Of a stretch of 64,000 bases of DNA, positions 1-14,780 are shown piece after piece. Made by a program: the position numbers and the translations under genes. The stretch covers positions 1 to 64,000 of the forward strand of contig PNMM01000003.1 of assembly GCA_013823625.1 (NCBI GenBank), written 5' to 3'. A model generated the notes under the pieces. The model was not told the DNA's origin, ran no database searches, and was given only the letters and a program-made list of their open reading frames with translations. Position 1 is the stretch's first letter. Every line of letters starts with the position of its first letter. Source of the stretch: Microbacterium sp. Its GTDB lineage: Bacteria; Actinomycetota; Actinomycetes; Actinomycetales; Microbacteriaceae.

Positions 1-1
1 C

Positions 2-721
2 CGGAAGCTTTATGAACACCAGGGCTCGGTGGCGGTCATTGAGATGGGTGCGCGCGTCTATGTTCCGTCACTGGGCAGGTTCTTGTCGGTCGACCCGGTC
101 GAGGGTGGCGTGGATAACGCGTATGTGTATCCGACGGATCCGGTGAACATGCTTGATCTGACCGGGATGGCCGCCTGCGGCGGCAACAGCGACGTCGGGT
201 GCAACATCGGGATGAACCTTGCTGGAATCTTCGTGGGTATTGGTGACGCGGCCACTTACTGTCCACTCTGCTTGCTTGCGGGGGAGGCAAGCCTCACGGG
301 GGTGATTCGGAACGCGATTGGCGGGCCAGGCGCCACTGCGGCAGCTGCGGAGATCCAGTCAAATGGGTTCTACACGTTCGGCTCCGCGTGGGCGAGCGTC
401 GCCGGCGGCGTTGGGATAGCGCGGGCCGCTGCCGCCGCTGCCGCGGCTTCAACTAGGACGACTTTGGCAAGCTTGACGGGAGGGAATGCGGTCGGCTTTA
501 CCCGACATGGGCTCAACAATGCGTTCACAAAGAATGGCTTTGGAGTAGCGCCAGGATCATACCTAGCTGCACTCCGAACCCCGGGCGTGCCGAGGCTAAA
601 TCCACGAACCGGTATCCCGGAAGTGGTTCACCGGGGCCCAACTTCGACGGTGATCGTCAACTCGCAGCGTCTCATCATTACGATGTACCCAACAATCCGT
701 TCAGGGAGGCGTTTGCAATGA
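2..721 (+). CDS. RHS-repeat/polymorphic toxin, C-terminal part (5' end outside window)
   Basis: The reading frame is open to the left edge, and residues before the first in-window start codon (RKLYEHQGS) already belong to the RHS-associated core, so the gene begins upstream. The core signature [17 protein letters not shown] and the [11 protein letters not shown]...DLTG end motif are clear. After this boundary comes a variable C-terminal tip of about 180 residues: an Ala/Gly-rich, possibly membrane-associated linker, then a polar domain with a conserved-looking His (FTRHGLNN) and a final [15 protein letters not shown] strand. That ending is typical of BECR-fold RNase toxins (RelE/colicin E5/D-like), but this is inference from pattern only. 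The protein is expected to be exported or surface-exposed and to deliver its tip to rival cells. Confidence 0.8.
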   Translation, partial: RKLYEHQGSVAVIEMGARVYVPSLGRFLSVDPVEGGVDNAYVYPTDPVNMLDLTGMAACGGNSDVGCNIGMNLAGIFVGIGDAATYCPLCLLAGEASLTGVIRNAIGGPGATAAAAEIQSNGFYTFGSAWASVAGGVGIARAAAAAAAASTRTTLASLTGGNAVGFTRHGLNNAFTKNGFGVAPGSYLAALRTPGVPRLNPRTGIPEVVHRGPTSTVIVNSQRLIITMYPTIRSGRRLQ

Positions 722-990
722 AGCCACAGCTTGGCAGAGGCAATCTCCGAGCCTTGACTGAAGCCTTCTGGCGATTCGATCCTGCCGGTGTGGCCGAGGA
801 CCGAGTTCACACGCCATCCGAATACAGCGACCTAATCAAGATCGTTGCGGCAATGTTCGCTGAGGGAAAAACGGACATGGAAATCGTGCTCTGGCTTGAG
901 CGGCACCTGAGTTCCGATTGGGGCCTGCCGCTGCTGCGTGGGGAAACAGAAACCGCCGTTCAAGACTTTCGCGCCAGCTGGCGCTCATAG
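718..990 (+). CDS. candidate immunity protein for the RHS toxin
   Basis: A 90-aa acidic, soluble protein whose ATG overlaps the toxin stop (ATGA), the usual arrangement for a polymorphic toxin and its immunity protein. It has no signal peptide or membrane segment and looks all-helical ([22 protein letters not shown] region), which is common among cytoplasmic immunity proteins. The family is not recognised; the function is inferred only from position and size. The 116 bases after it contain no gene. Confidence 0.6.
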   Translation: MKPQLGRGNLRALTEAFWRFDPAGVAEDRVHTPSEYSDLIKIVAAMFAEGKTDMEIVLWLERHLSSDWGLPLLRGETETAVQDFRASWRS

Positions 991-1106
991 ATGAGCCGAA
1001 TGGGGCAGCTTCGTTTCTGGATCCTCTCGCCCTGAGTTGAAGGGCTGAGTGCGAGCCGGGGCGCAGCAAGCTGAGGCGGTACCCGCAGCACTGTGCCGAG
1101 CATCCC

Positions 1107-1850
1107 TTACGCGTCGAACCAGCCGCGCGGGTGGAAGGTCGCGTCGATCGCGGGGCCGCGGCGCGTGGGGGCCGCCCACTGCACGCCGTTGGCGAGCACG
1201 CGGTGGATGCTCGGGTGGTGGTAGACGGGGTAGTCCTGGTCGCCCGGAGAGAAGTAGAAGACCCGCCCGTGCCCGCGAGTCCATGTGGCTCCCGAGCGAA
1301 AGACTTCGCCGCCCGAGAATGACGAGATGAAGATGAGCTCTTCGGGGGTGGGAATGTCGAAGAACTCGCCGTACATCTCTTGCGCTTCGATGACGAGCGG
1401 GTCGGGCACGCCGGCCGCGATGGGGTGGGTGGGGTCGACCGTCCAGACCACTTCGCGGTCGCCGTCGTTGCGCCAGCGCAGTGAGCACGTGGTGCCCATG
1501 AGCTTCTTGAAGATCTTCGAGTAGTGGCCCGAGTGCAGCACGATGATGCCCATGCCGCCGAGCACCGCCTCGTAGATGCGATTGACGACGGCGTCGTCGA
1601 CCTCGGGGTGAGCCTCGTGGCCCCACCACAGCAACACGTCGGTCGAATCCACGACCGACTGCGGCAGGCCGTGCTCGGGCTCGTCGAGCGTGGCGGTGTG
1701 CACCTCGACCGCGTCGCCGAGCAGCGAGGTGAGGCCGGCGGCGATCGCGCCGTGCATCCCCGTCGGGTAGAGCTTCGCGGTGAGCGACTCGGGGTCGCTC
1801 TCGTGCCGGTTCTCGTTCCACACGGTCACGCGCAGCGGTGCAGCAGTCAT
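1107..1850 (-). CDS. ThuA-family (trehalose utilization-like) protein
   Basis: A 247-aa protein of the class-I glutamine-amidotransferase-like ThuA fold. Visible signatures are the N-terminal [10 protein letters not shown] strand, [27 protein letters not shown] and the late [19 protein letters not shown] segment. ThuA proteins accompany sugar oxidation and uptake genes; their exact chemistry is poorly known. Its ATG overlaps the stop of the upstream Gfo/Idh/MocA gene by one base, so the two are translationally coupled. The pair probably handles sugars or keto-sugars related to the divergent glycosidase operon. Confidence 0.85.
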   Translation of the reverse strand: MTAAPLRVTVWNENRHESDPESLTAKLYPTGMHGAIAAGLTSLLGDAVEVHTATLDEPEHGLPQSVVDSTDVLLWWGHEAHPEVDDAVVNRIYEAVLGGMGIIVLHSGHYSKIFKKLMGTTCSLRWRNDGDREVVWTVDPTHPIAAGVPDPLVIEAQEMYGEFFDIPTPEELIFISSFSGGEVFRSGATWTRGHGRVFYFSPGDQDYPVYHHPSIHRVLANGVQWAAPTRRGPAIDATFHPRGWFDA

Positions 1851-2947
1851 CAGGGCTCCAGTCGAATCTCGCGGCCTTCGGCGGCCGAGCGGTAGCAGGC
1901 GTCGAGCACCGCGGTGCGATGCAGGGCGAAGTCGCCGCGGTGAGCATCCCAGTCGCCGCTGGCAATCGCGTCGACAAATTCGCGAATGACCAAGGGATGC
2001 TCGCCCCCGACCACGTGCACCTCGGGCGTAATCGTCACGGGTGCGCCGGCCTCGTCGCGATAGATGCGCAGCGTGTCATCGCTCGAATACTGGGGAATGA
2101 AGAGGCGCAGCCCACCCTCGATGCCGAGCAGTTCGATCGAGATGTCGTCGGTGTCGACCCCGTGGCCGGCCCAGCTGATTTCGAAGGCCACACTCGAGCC
2201 GTCGTCGAGGCGGAAGAGGGCGCTTGCGAGGTCGTCGACTTCGAAGGCGCCCTTCGCGCTCGTCATTTGGTCGGCGCGATCCCACGAGCCGTAGCCCGCG
2301 CGGCCGAGCGCGCCATGGGTGACGGCGCTCACCGAGACCACGCGCGGTTCGCCGAGCAAGAACAGCAGCGAGTCGAGCACGTGCGGGCCGAGGTCGATGA
2401 GCGCGCCGCCGCCCGCCATTGCTTTGTTCGTGAACCACGAGCCCAAGCCGGGAATGCCTGCGCGCCGACGCCACGAGGCGCGCGAGTGATAGACCCGCCC
2501 GATGCCGACACTTGTCAGGTAGGTGCGGGCATACTGCACGTCGGCACGACGCCGGTGGTTGAACGCCACCTCGAGCACGCGGTCGTTGTCGCGCGCGGCT
2601 TGCACCATCTCTTTCGCCTGGGCGGTGTCGATGGCGATGGGCTTCTCACAAAACACGTGCTTGCCGGCCGCGAGCGCCGCCATCGTGATGGGGTGGTGCA
2701 GCGCGTTGGGGGTGGCGATGCTCACGGCGTCAACGTCGGGCAGCGTCACGAGGTCAGCCCAGTCGGCGAGCAAGTGGCGCACGCCGTACTGCGCTCCCAG
2801 CTCGGCGAGCCGCGCCTCTTCTTTACCGGCAAGGGCAACCACCTCAACATCGGGCATGGCGGCGTAGGCCTCAAGGTGCACGGCACCCATGCCGAGGCCG
2901 ATGACGCCGACGCGCAGTGGGGCGGGAGAGGAGGGGATGGTTGCCAC
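1850..2947 (-). CDS. Gfo/Idh/MocA-family NAD(P)-dependent sugar oxidoreductase
   Basis: About 365 aa. The N-terminal Rossmann motif ([11 protein letters not shown]) is followed by the family hallmark FCEKPIA near residues 99-105, whose Lys takes part in catalysis. The C-terminal half is the GFO_IDH_MocA alpha/beta dimerisation domain. Members oxidise or epimerise the hydroxyl groups of sugars or inositols. The start chosen is GTG at 2947, preceded by GAAAGAG at a good distance; the longer reading from 2983 has no Shine-Dalgarno and adds a Pro-rich extension. It is divergent from the alpha-galactosidase gene and coupled to ThuA. The substrate cannot be told from sequence. Confidence 0.85.
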   Translation of the reverse strand: MATIPSSPAPLRVGVIGLGMGAVHLEAYAAMPDVEVVALAGKEEARLAELGAQYGVRHLLADWADLVTLPDVDAVSIATPNALHHPITMAALAAGKHVFCEKPIAIDTAQAKEMVQAARDNDRVLEVAFNHRRRADVQYARTYLTSVGIGRVYHSRASWRRRAGIPGLGSWFTNKAMAGGGALIDLGPHVLDSLLFLLGEPRVVSVSAVTHGALGRAGYGSWDRADQMTSAKGAFEVDDLASALFRLDDGSSVAFEISWAGHGVDTDDISIELLGIEGGLRLFIPQYSSDDTLRIYRDEAGAPVTITPEVHVVGGEHPLVIREFVDAIASGDWDAHRGDFALHRTAVLDACYRSAAEGREIRLEP

Positions 2948-2999
2948 GGGCGGTGCTCTTTCGATGGGAGGGTTCAGGCACATGCCACGCGCATGCGCC

Positions 3000-3018
3000 C
3001 TTTAGGTATGATCTAAAG
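3000..3018. promoter_or_regulatory. 19-bp inverted repeat over the glycosidase promoter (candidate operator)
   Basis: CTTTAGGTATGATCTAAAG is a perfect 6-7-6 inverted repeat. Its centre contains TATGAT, a good -10 hexamer, about 28 bp before the ATG of the GH36 gene; AGGTGAGG lies in between as a Shine-Dalgarno. A second weaker dyad (CATGC-N5-GCATG) lies at 2981-2995. The shape suits a sugar-responsive repressor such as a GntR/FadR-type protein; no regulator gene is adjacent in the window. Confidence 0.5.
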
Positions 3019-3039
3019 ACTACAGGTGAGGACCTCGAT

Positions 3040-5115
3040 ATGACCGACGCAATGGTGCGCGCCCGCTCAGACGATGGGGGGCGCCTTGCGGTCACGCTCG
3101 ACGACACCATTCTGAGTGATGCGGCGGCCCTTCTCGTGGAGGTTGACCGTCGGCCCGTCGATCACTGGGTCGACCCGCGCATCGGCGGTGAGGGCGACCT
3201 CGTCACGATCGAGGGCACGCTGGCCGACACCGGCGAGGGCACGAGCCTGCACGCCGCGTGGAGCGCGCGCCGGGTCGCCGGCCAACCCGTGTGGGAGTTC
3301 GCGCTGACGCTGCGCAACGAGGGCGAGCATCCGCTCACGATTACGCGCATGGATCCGCTCTCGCTCGTCACGGGCCCCGCCTGGCGCACGAACGGCTTCA
3401 CGAGCGCGTGGGGCGACGAGTTTCGGCCGCTGCAGGGGCACGCGGGCCATCACCTCGTGCTCGAGAGCCGCTCGGGGCGCAGTTCGCACGGCATGATTCC
3501 GTGGCTCGGTCTTGAGCGCGGGCCCGTGCGCGGCGGCTCCGGTGGCGGCCCCGGCGAAGGCGAACCAGCCGCTGCGCTCACCGTGGCCCCCGCCTACAGC
3601 GGCAACTGGCACATTCACGCGATGGCGGGCGGGCACATCACCGCGGGCATTTCGCCGTGGCAGTTTTGGGTTGACCTCGCGCCGGGCGAATCGGTGACAG
3701 CTCCGAGCGTGGTGTTGACCGTGGCCCCGTCACTGGATGCGGCCGCCGTCGCCCTGCAACGCGCCGTCGCCGCCGATTGGCTGCCCCGCACCGAGTTCAC
3801 CGATTCTCTGCCCGTCGAGTGGAACCACTGGTGGCCGTACGAAGACCAGGAAGTCGACGAGCAGGTCATCGCGGCCAACGCGCGCGTCGCGGCCGAGGTG
3901 GGGATCGAGGTGGCCACGGTCGACGCCGGCTGGTTCGGCGCCGCCGACCCCACGAGCTACTGGCAAGAGCAACGCGGCGACTGGTCGAGCGTCAACACGG
4001 CGCGGTTTCCGTCGGGGCTGGAGGCGCTCGGGCAGAGCATCCGCGATGCGGGAGTGCTGCCGGGCATGTGGATCGAGGCCGAAGCCGTCGGTGCGAACTC
4101 GCTGCTGCGCGCCGCGCACCCCGAGGCGATGGCGCACTCGGTCGAGGGCCGCCGGGCCGACCCCTCGTATCGCGTGCAGACCGAATCGCTCGACCCCGCC
4201 GACCCCACCTTCTTGGGCTATGTGTGCCTCGGCTCGCCGGCGGGCCGCGAACACGTGCTCGAGTCGATGAGCACCCTCATCACCACGACGGGCGCGCGCT
4301 GGATCAAGCTCGACTTCAACATCGACCCCGACGCGGGCTGCACGCGCACCGACCACGGGCACGGCGCGGGCGATGGCCTGTTGCGGCACTACGAGGGCCT
4401 CTACGCCGTGCTCGACGAGCTGCGCGCGCGGCACCCCGACCTCATGCTCGAGTCGTGCTCGTCGGGCGGTTTGCGCATCGACCTCGGGCTGGCCCGCCAC
4501 GTGCACGCCTTCTTCTTGAGCGACCCCGACTACACCGAGCACCACTTGCAAGTGCTGTGGGGGGTGCGCAACCTGCTGCCACCCGTGGGCATCTTGCACT
4601 GGTCGTGGTCGCAATGGCGCGGCGACTACCCGCCCGCGTGGCGCGACTGGTCGACCGTGACCGTCGATGAGTTCGACACGATGCTGCGCGCGGCGATGCT
4701 CCACCGCTTCGGCGTGAGCCTGCGGTTGCCCGAGTTGCGCGCTGAACTGATCGACCGGCTGCGCGTGCACGTCGACCTGTTTCAGCGCGAGGTCGAGCCC
4801 TTCGTGCGCGACGGCGTGCTGCAACCCCTCACCGCGAGCCCCGTGCGGGGTGGGTGGGGTGAGCGCGCGCCGAGCATCCAAATCGACCTGCCCGACGGCC
4901 GTGTGTTGCTCGCCGTCTTCGTGCTCGACGGAGGCGTGCGGCCTCACCCCGTCTGGCCGCGCGGCCTCGAGCCCGACACCGTCTACTTTGTGACCGACCT
5001 CGCCGACGGTGACGTGCGCCGCATTTCGGGCGCCGAACTCGACGTCGAAGGTCTCGTGCCACTCGGTGACGAGCCCGTCACCTCGTGGCTGCTGCTCATT
5101 ACTCCCCGCCGCTAA
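3040..5115 (+). CDS. alpha-galactosidase-like glycoside hydrolase, GH36/GH-D clan
   Basis: About 691 aa. It hydrolyses alpha-linked galactose (or a related terminal sugar) from oligosaccharides. An N-terminal beta-sandwich is followed by the catalytic barrel, recognisable from WNHWWPYED, VDAGWFG and GVLPGMWIEAEAV. The predicted nucleophile is Asp425 (WIKLDFN) and the acid/base is Asp495 (FFLSDPDYTEHH). A C-terminal beta domain closes the protein. The start is ATG 3040, after AGGTGAGG. There is no signal peptide, so it acts in the cytoplasm on imported oligosaccharides. It is first in a three-gene glycosidase operon with a 19-base gap to the next gene. Confidence 0.88.
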   Translation: MTDAMVRARSDDGGRLAVTLDDTILSDAAALLVEVDRRPVDHWVDPRIGGEGDLVTIEGTLADTGEGTSLHAAWSARRVAGQPVWEFALTLRNEGEHPLTITRMDPLSLVTGPAWRTNGFTSAWGDEFRPLQGHAGHHLVLESRSGRSSHGMIPWLGLERGPVRGGSGGGPGEGEPAAALTVAPAYSGNWHIHAMAGGHITAGISPWQFWVDLAPGESVTAPSVVLTVAPSLDAAAVALQRAVAADWLPRTEFTDSLPVEWNHWWPYEDQEVDEQVIAANARVAAEVGIEVATVDAGWFGAADPTSYWQEQRGDWSSVNTARFPSGLEALGQSIRDAGVLPGMWIEAEAVGANSLLRAAHPEAMAHSVEGRRADPSYRVQTESLDPADPTFLGYVCLGSPAGREHVLESMSTLITTTGARWIKLDFNIDPDAGCTRTDHGHGAGDGLLRHYEGLYAVLDELRARHPDLMLESCSSGGLRIDLGLARHVHAFFLSDPDYTEHHLQVLWGVRNLLPPVGILHWSWSQWRGDYPPAWRDWSTVTVDEFDTMLRAAMLHRFGVSLRLPELRAELIDRLRVHVDLFQREVEPFVRDGVLQPLTASPVRGGWGERAPSIQIDLPDGRVLLAVFVLDGGVRPHPVWPRGLEPDTVYFVTDLADGDVRRISGAELDVEGLVPLGDEPVTSWLLLITPRR

Positions 5116-5134
5116 CTCCACTCGAAAGCTCGCC

Positions 5135-11511
<6,377 letters not shown>

Positions 11512-11515
<4 letters not shown>

Positions 11516-11982
11516 TCGTCGACCTCCGTCACGCGCGGCACGCTCGGCCCGTTCGACCCGGCGCCGGGCAACCCCCGCGCCGCGAGCCGGGCACCGAGGG
11601 TGAGGCCGGCCCACGCGGCGAGCATCCCGAGCCCGATGCTCAGCACGATCGTCAGCACCGCCCCCACGAGGTCGCCGCTCTGCGCGAGCGCCACCACCGA
11701 CACGGCCAGCGCCGAAAACGTCGTGAATGATCCGAGGATGCCCGGGCCCAGACCCACGCGCACCCACCCCGGCACGCGCGACCAGAGGGCCGCAACGAGC
11801 ACGCCGAGCACGAACGATCCGACCACGTTGACGAGAAGCGTGCTGAGCGCGAACTCGTCGAGGTCGTGCGCCACCGCGAGGTCGAGCAGCAGGCGCAGCG
11901 TCGTTCCGATCAGTCCGCCGACGAATACGGCCAGCAGGTCGAGCGGAGTCGCGCCCACCCTGCTTCGCGTCTCGACCGTCAC
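11512..11982 (-). CDS. crcB: fluoride ion channel subunit CrcB/Fluc (first gene)
   Basis: 156 aa, longer than usual because of a polar C-terminal tail (GSNGPSVPRVTEVDE). It has four membrane segments, NVVGSFVLGV and GILGSFTTFSALAV. In Actinobacteria, Fluc channels are often encoded as two adjacent unequal genes whose products form antiparallel heterodimers. The start is GTG 11982. No fluoride (crcB) riboswitch could be recognised in the short upstream space, which is shared with the divergent gene at 12053. Confidence 0.92.
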
Positions 11983-12025
11983 GAGCGCGAGCCTACTCGC
12001 GCGACGGCCCGCCCCGGGTCGCCAC

Positions 12026-12046
12026 TTAGGTAGACCTAACTAGACT
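12026..12046 (+). promoter_or_regulatory. iron-box-like palindrome and -10 hexamer of a leaderless promoter
   Basis: TTAGGTAGACCTAA (12026-12039) is a perfect 6-2-6 palindrome and resembles half-sites of DtxR/IdeR/MntR operators (TTAGG...CCTAA). It lies directly upstream of TAGACT (12041-12046), which sits 6 bases before GTG 12053. A bound repressor would cover the -10/-35 region. Confidence 0.55.
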
Positions 12047-12052
12047 GTGCTC

Positions 12053-12709
12053 GTGACCGAGACCCCCGCCGCTTCGCCCCGCCGCCGTCGCCGCTGGCCG
12101 TGGATCGTCGGAGCCGTGGTCGCCGCCCTGCTCGCCGTGATCGCCGCCGTCGTGCTGCCGATTGTGTTGCACGAGCCGCAAGGGTCGTCGGGTCAGGGCC
12201 GCGTGCCCGCGGGGGAGTTCCCGACTGAGGTCACCGCCACGGGCGACGACGATCGCACCCGCACGCTCTCGGTCGAGAGTGATTCGGGGGACCCGCTCGA
12301 CCTCGGCGCCGTTTCGGCGGGTGACCGCCTCATCGTGACGGGCGCCGGATACGACGGCGAGCGAGGCCTGTACGTCGCGGTCTGCAAGGTTCCCGACGAG
12401 CTCGACGGCAAGCCCGGCCCGTGCCTCGGCGGCATCGGATCGCAAGAGGTCGAAGAGTTCGACGAGGGCGTCGTGCAATACGCGCCCTCGAACTGGATCA
12501 ACGAGGCCTTCGCCTGGCGCCTCTTCGGATCACGCGGCTTCGACGACACCGCCTCCGGCGCCTTCACCGCCTACATCGAACTGCCCCCCGTGACCGACGG
12601 AGTCGTCGACTGCGCGGCCGTGCAGTGCGGCCTCTACACGCGCAACGACCACACCGCGGCGGGCGACCGCGTGCAAGACCTCTACCTACCGCTGCGCTGG
12701 GCCGACTGA
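12053..12709 (+). CDS. membrane-anchored secreted protein, possibly neocarzinostatin-like domain
   Basis: 218 aa. A basic N-terminus (RRRRRWPW) and one hydrophobic segment (residues about 17-41) anchor an extracytoplasmic domain. The domain has the pattern VTGAGYDGERGLYVAVC and paired Cys residues (AVCKVP...PGPC; VDCAAVQC), which recalls the neocarzinostatin-type beta-sandwich found in actinobacterial surface proteins; this fold assignment is inference. The start is taken at GTG 12053 because TAGACT stands 6 bases upstream, as in other leaderless genes here. The iron-box-like operator suggests metal-dependent expression and hence a role in iron, haem or manganese handling. Confidence 0.7.
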   Translation: MTETPAASPRRRRRWPWIVGAVVAALLAVIAAVVLPIVLHEPQGSSGQGRVPAGEFPTEVTATGDDDRTRTLSVESDSGDPLDLGAVSAGDRLIVTGAGYDGERGLYVAVCKVPDELDGKPGPCLGGIGSQEVEEFDEGVVQYAPSNWINEAFAWRLFGSRGFDDTASGAFTAYIELPPVTDGVVDCAAVQCGLYTRNDHTAAGDRVQDLYLPLRWAD

Positions 12710-12798
12710 GCCAAGCGCCCGGCGACTCGCTCCCGCGCCAGCGGACCCCACCGAACTCACGCTCCCGCCAGCGCGCCTCTGGTTTCCTCACTCCCAGA

Positions 12799-12859
12799 CC
12801 CTTCAACGGAATCGGAATTTCGTGACCGTTACTCGCGAACTTCCGAATCCGTTGAAGGG
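12799..12859. repeat. 61-bp long-stem hairpin element, copy 1
   Basis: Two 19-bp arms (12799-12817 and 12841-12859, 18 of 19 pairs match) enclose a 23-base loop. It lies between convergent genes and has no U-tract. Its loop core resembles that of copy 2, while the arm sequence differs. The rest of 12710-13070 shows no gene. Confidence 0.75.
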
Positions 12860-12929
12860 GCTTAGGCGAGGGCGTGCAGGGGGCGAAGGCGGTTCGGGGT
12901 TGCATCCCGCCAGGGCGACTACTCCGAGG

Positions 12930-12990
12930 GCCTTCTAAAAACGCGGAATTACGCGAGCACGATTCGTCAAGTTCCGCGTTTCTGGAAGGC
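12930..12990. repeat. 61-bp long-stem hairpin element, copy 2
   Basis: 19-bp arms (12930-12948 and 12972-12990, 17 of 19 match) around a 23-base loop: the same geometry as copy 1, 70 bases away, but with unrelated outer arms. The loop shares the spaced pattern CG-N-GA-N-C ... A-Y-TCG-NN-AA with copy 1. Confidence 0.75.
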
Positions 12991-13070
12991 GCCGCGGGGG
13001 TGGCCGCGGTTGCGCACGAGGTCGACAGCGAAGCTGGCGGCGGCGCCGTAGCCGGTCAGTGCTGCGCCGC

Positions 13071-13778
13071 TCAGTTCAGGTGCGTCCCGATGTCAGCGCG
13101 GAGGCGCGACAGCCGCGACTCGAGTTCGTCGACCGCGGCACGGATGTCCGCACCGCGCGCGACCGCCGTGCGCAGCTCGGTGCGCAGGTCTTGGCGAAAC
13201 TCGCCCAGCAGCACTTCGGCCCGTTGCACTTGCGCGCGCGCATCCGACCGCGTCTCGGTGATCGTCGAGTGCAGCGAGGTCGTCGCGTCGCGCACCGCGT
13301 CGCCGACGTCGCCGGTGGAGGCGTCAGCGCCCGCAGCCGAACCGAAGCCTGCAGCAGCCCCAGCCCTAGCAGAAGCCCGCACCGACCCCGCCGCATCGCG
13401 CGCCGCCGCCGCGAGCTCGGCCCGCAGCGTCGACATCGCCTCGGTCACCGAAGACCGCACTTCGTCGGCCAAGCGCCGCACCGAGTCGCCGATACCGCTC
13501 TCGATGCCCTCAACCTCGTCGCGTCGAGCGTTCAACTCTGCGCGCCCCGACTCGGTGATGGCGTAGACCGTTTTGCGGCCATCCGTCTGCTTCGTCACAA
13601 GGCCCTCGGCCTCGAGCTTCGCCAGACGCGGATAGATCGTTCCCGCCGACGGAACATACGTGCCGCCGAAGCGATCACTCAGCGCCTGGATGATCTCGTA
13701 GCCGTGCATCGCGCGCTCGTCGAGCACGTAGAGCAAGTAGAGCCGCAAGTGCCCGTGGCCGAAAACGGCGGGGCTCAT
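13071..13778 (-). CDS. PadR-family transcriptional regulator with long C-terminal coiled region
   Basis: 235 aa. The N-terminal winged helix is a classic PadR domain (LYLLYVLDERAMHGYEII, PSAGTIYPRLAKLEAEGLV, GRKTVYAITESGR). The C-terminal 140 residues are Ala/Arg/Glu-rich and predicted helical, unlike the short dimerisation helix of minimal PadR proteins. It overlaps the stop of the upstream DUF4097 gene (ATGA). It probably represses its own operon through the CGATATATCG boxes upstream; PadR proteins typically respond to membrane stress or small molecules. Confidence 0.92.
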   Translation of the reverse strand: MSPAVFGHGHLRLYLLYVLDERAMHGYEIIQALSDRFGGTYVPSAGTIYPRLAKLEAEGLVTKQTDGRKTVYAITESGRAELNARRDEVEGIESGIGDSVRRLADEVRSSVTEAMSTLRAELAAAARDAAGSVRASARAGAAAGFGSAAGADASTGDVGDAVRDATTSLHSTITETRSDARAQVQRAEVLLGEFRQDLRTELRTAVARGADIRAAVDELESRLSRLRADIGTHLN

Positions 13779-14614
13779 GAGGTGGCTTCCGCAACGTCTG
13801 ATGCGGGGGCGGATGCTCCGCGCTCGGTGTGAACGACCGACACGTCACCCGTCACCGAGTTGGCGCGCACCTCGGTGAACGAGCCGGCGAGCTGCCCATA
13901 CCGGCCCGTGTACTGCCCCTTCACTCCGCTGATCTGAGCGTCGTCGAGCTGCAGCTTTCCGGTGGCCGTGCTGATCGAATACTGCGCGGGCACGCCCGCG
14001 TCGAGCCGCACCGTGAGGTCGCCCGCCACCGTGTTGTTCTTGATGCGATCGGGAGTGCCGCGCAGGTCGGCAACCACATCGGCCGAGACGCCATCGCACG
14101 AGAGCCGGCTAATCGTTCCCGACACCGTGACGTCGCCGCTCACCGTCTGCACGTCAAGATCACCCTCGTGCGCGCGCACTGACACCTCGGCGCTCACCGC
14201 GTGCACCGTGACGTTGCCCACAATGCCGTCGAGCAGAATGTCGCCGTTGACGGTGTTGACCGTCACGTCGCTGTGCATGCCGCTGACCAAACCTTCGGCG
14301 GTCACGACGCTGAGGTTCAGCAGTGCCGAGCGCGGCACGAGAATGCTGACCCCGGCGCGGGCCTTGCCGCTAAACAGCCGGAAGTTGTCGAAGAACGTCT
14401 CCCACTTCAGCTGCGGGTGGTCGACCACGAGCGTGTCGCCGTCGAGCGCCACCTTGAGGTCGCGGCCGGCCACCGAGTGCACCTCGACGCGCGCGCCGGG
14501 TTCGTCGTGCGCCACGATGTCGACCTGCCCGCCGATCAGCCCGACCTTGACCGAGCGAACGAGCTCGAGGTCGATCACGGTGGGTTCGGTGACGATCCAC
14601 GTTTCTTGTGCCAT
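13775..14614 (-). CDS. DUF4097-family beta-helix protein
   Basis: 279 aa. It consists of repeated beta-strand units of the type VTVNTVNGDILLDGIVGNV / VTVHAVSAEVSVRA / LDVQTVSGDVTVSG, the right-handed-helix pattern of DUF4097 (adhesin-like) proteins. There is no signal peptide, so it is cytoplasmic or membrane-peripheral. The start ATG 14614 follows GCAAGGAG at a good distance; the 11-residue upstream extension is rejected. DUF4097-PadR operons are common in Actinobacteria and Firmicutes and usually respond to envelope stress; the biochemical role is unknown. Confidence 0.88.
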   Translation of the reverse strand: MAQETWIVTEPTVIDLELVRSVKVGLIGGQVDIVAHDEPGARVEVHSVAGRDLKVALDGDTLVVDHPQLKWETFFDNFRLFSGKARAGVSILVPRSALLNLSVVTAEGLVSGMHSDVTVNTVNGDILLDGIVGNVTVHAVSAEVSVRAHEGDLDVQTVSGDVTVSGTISRLSCDGVSADVVADLRGTPDRIKNNTVAGDLTVRLDAGVPAQYSISTATGKLQLDDAQISGVKGQYTGRYGQLAGSFTEVRANSVTGDVSVVHTERGASAPASDVAEATS

Positions 14615-14658
14615 GTCGTGCTCCTTGCTCGGGCCCCGGTGGGGCATCCTGTCTCGAA

Positions 14659-14705
14659 AGCCTAAGACGCGATATATCGCGTTCGGTGAAAGTCACGATA
14701 TATCG
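14659..14705 (-). promoter_or_regulatory. promoter of the DUF4097-PadR operon with two PadR boxes
   Basis: Two palindromes are spaced 26 bp centre to centre: CGCGATATATCGCG (14668-14681) and CGATATATCG (14696-14705). On the minus strand, TAGGCT (14664-14659) can serve as -10; the first box exactly fills the 17-bp spacer to the -35 position, and the second lies just upstream. This fits autorepression by PadR. Confidence 0.65.
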
Positions 14706-14743
14706 CGAGTGCCACGAGCGCAAGCCTGAATTCGAACACTCAC

Positions 14744-14774
14744 TTGACCTTGACGCTGCGTCAACCTCTACCGT
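14744..14774 (+). promoter_or_regulatory. MerR-type promoter with 19-bp spacer and dyad
   Basis: -35 TTGACC (14744-14749) and -10 TACCGT (14769-14774) are separated by 19 bp, the over-long spacer typical of MerR-family activators. The spacer contains the perfect dyad TTGACGC-T-GCGTCAA (14750-14764). The -10 ends 6 bases before ATG 14781, so the transcript is probably leaderless. This points to autoactivation by the MerR protein it drives. Confidence 0.75.
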
Positions 14775-14780
14775 CGAGGT

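Noticed and set aside
2917-3039. N-terminal extension of the GH36 protein from 2917
   Set aside because: It would run through the divergent gene's 5' end, the operator and the Shine-Dalgarno. ATG 3040 is well placed.
11983-12052. Fluoride riboswitch upstream of crcB
   Set aside because: The space is only about 70 bases, holds a palindrome and promoter for the divergent gene, and no crcB-motif pseudoknot pattern is visible.
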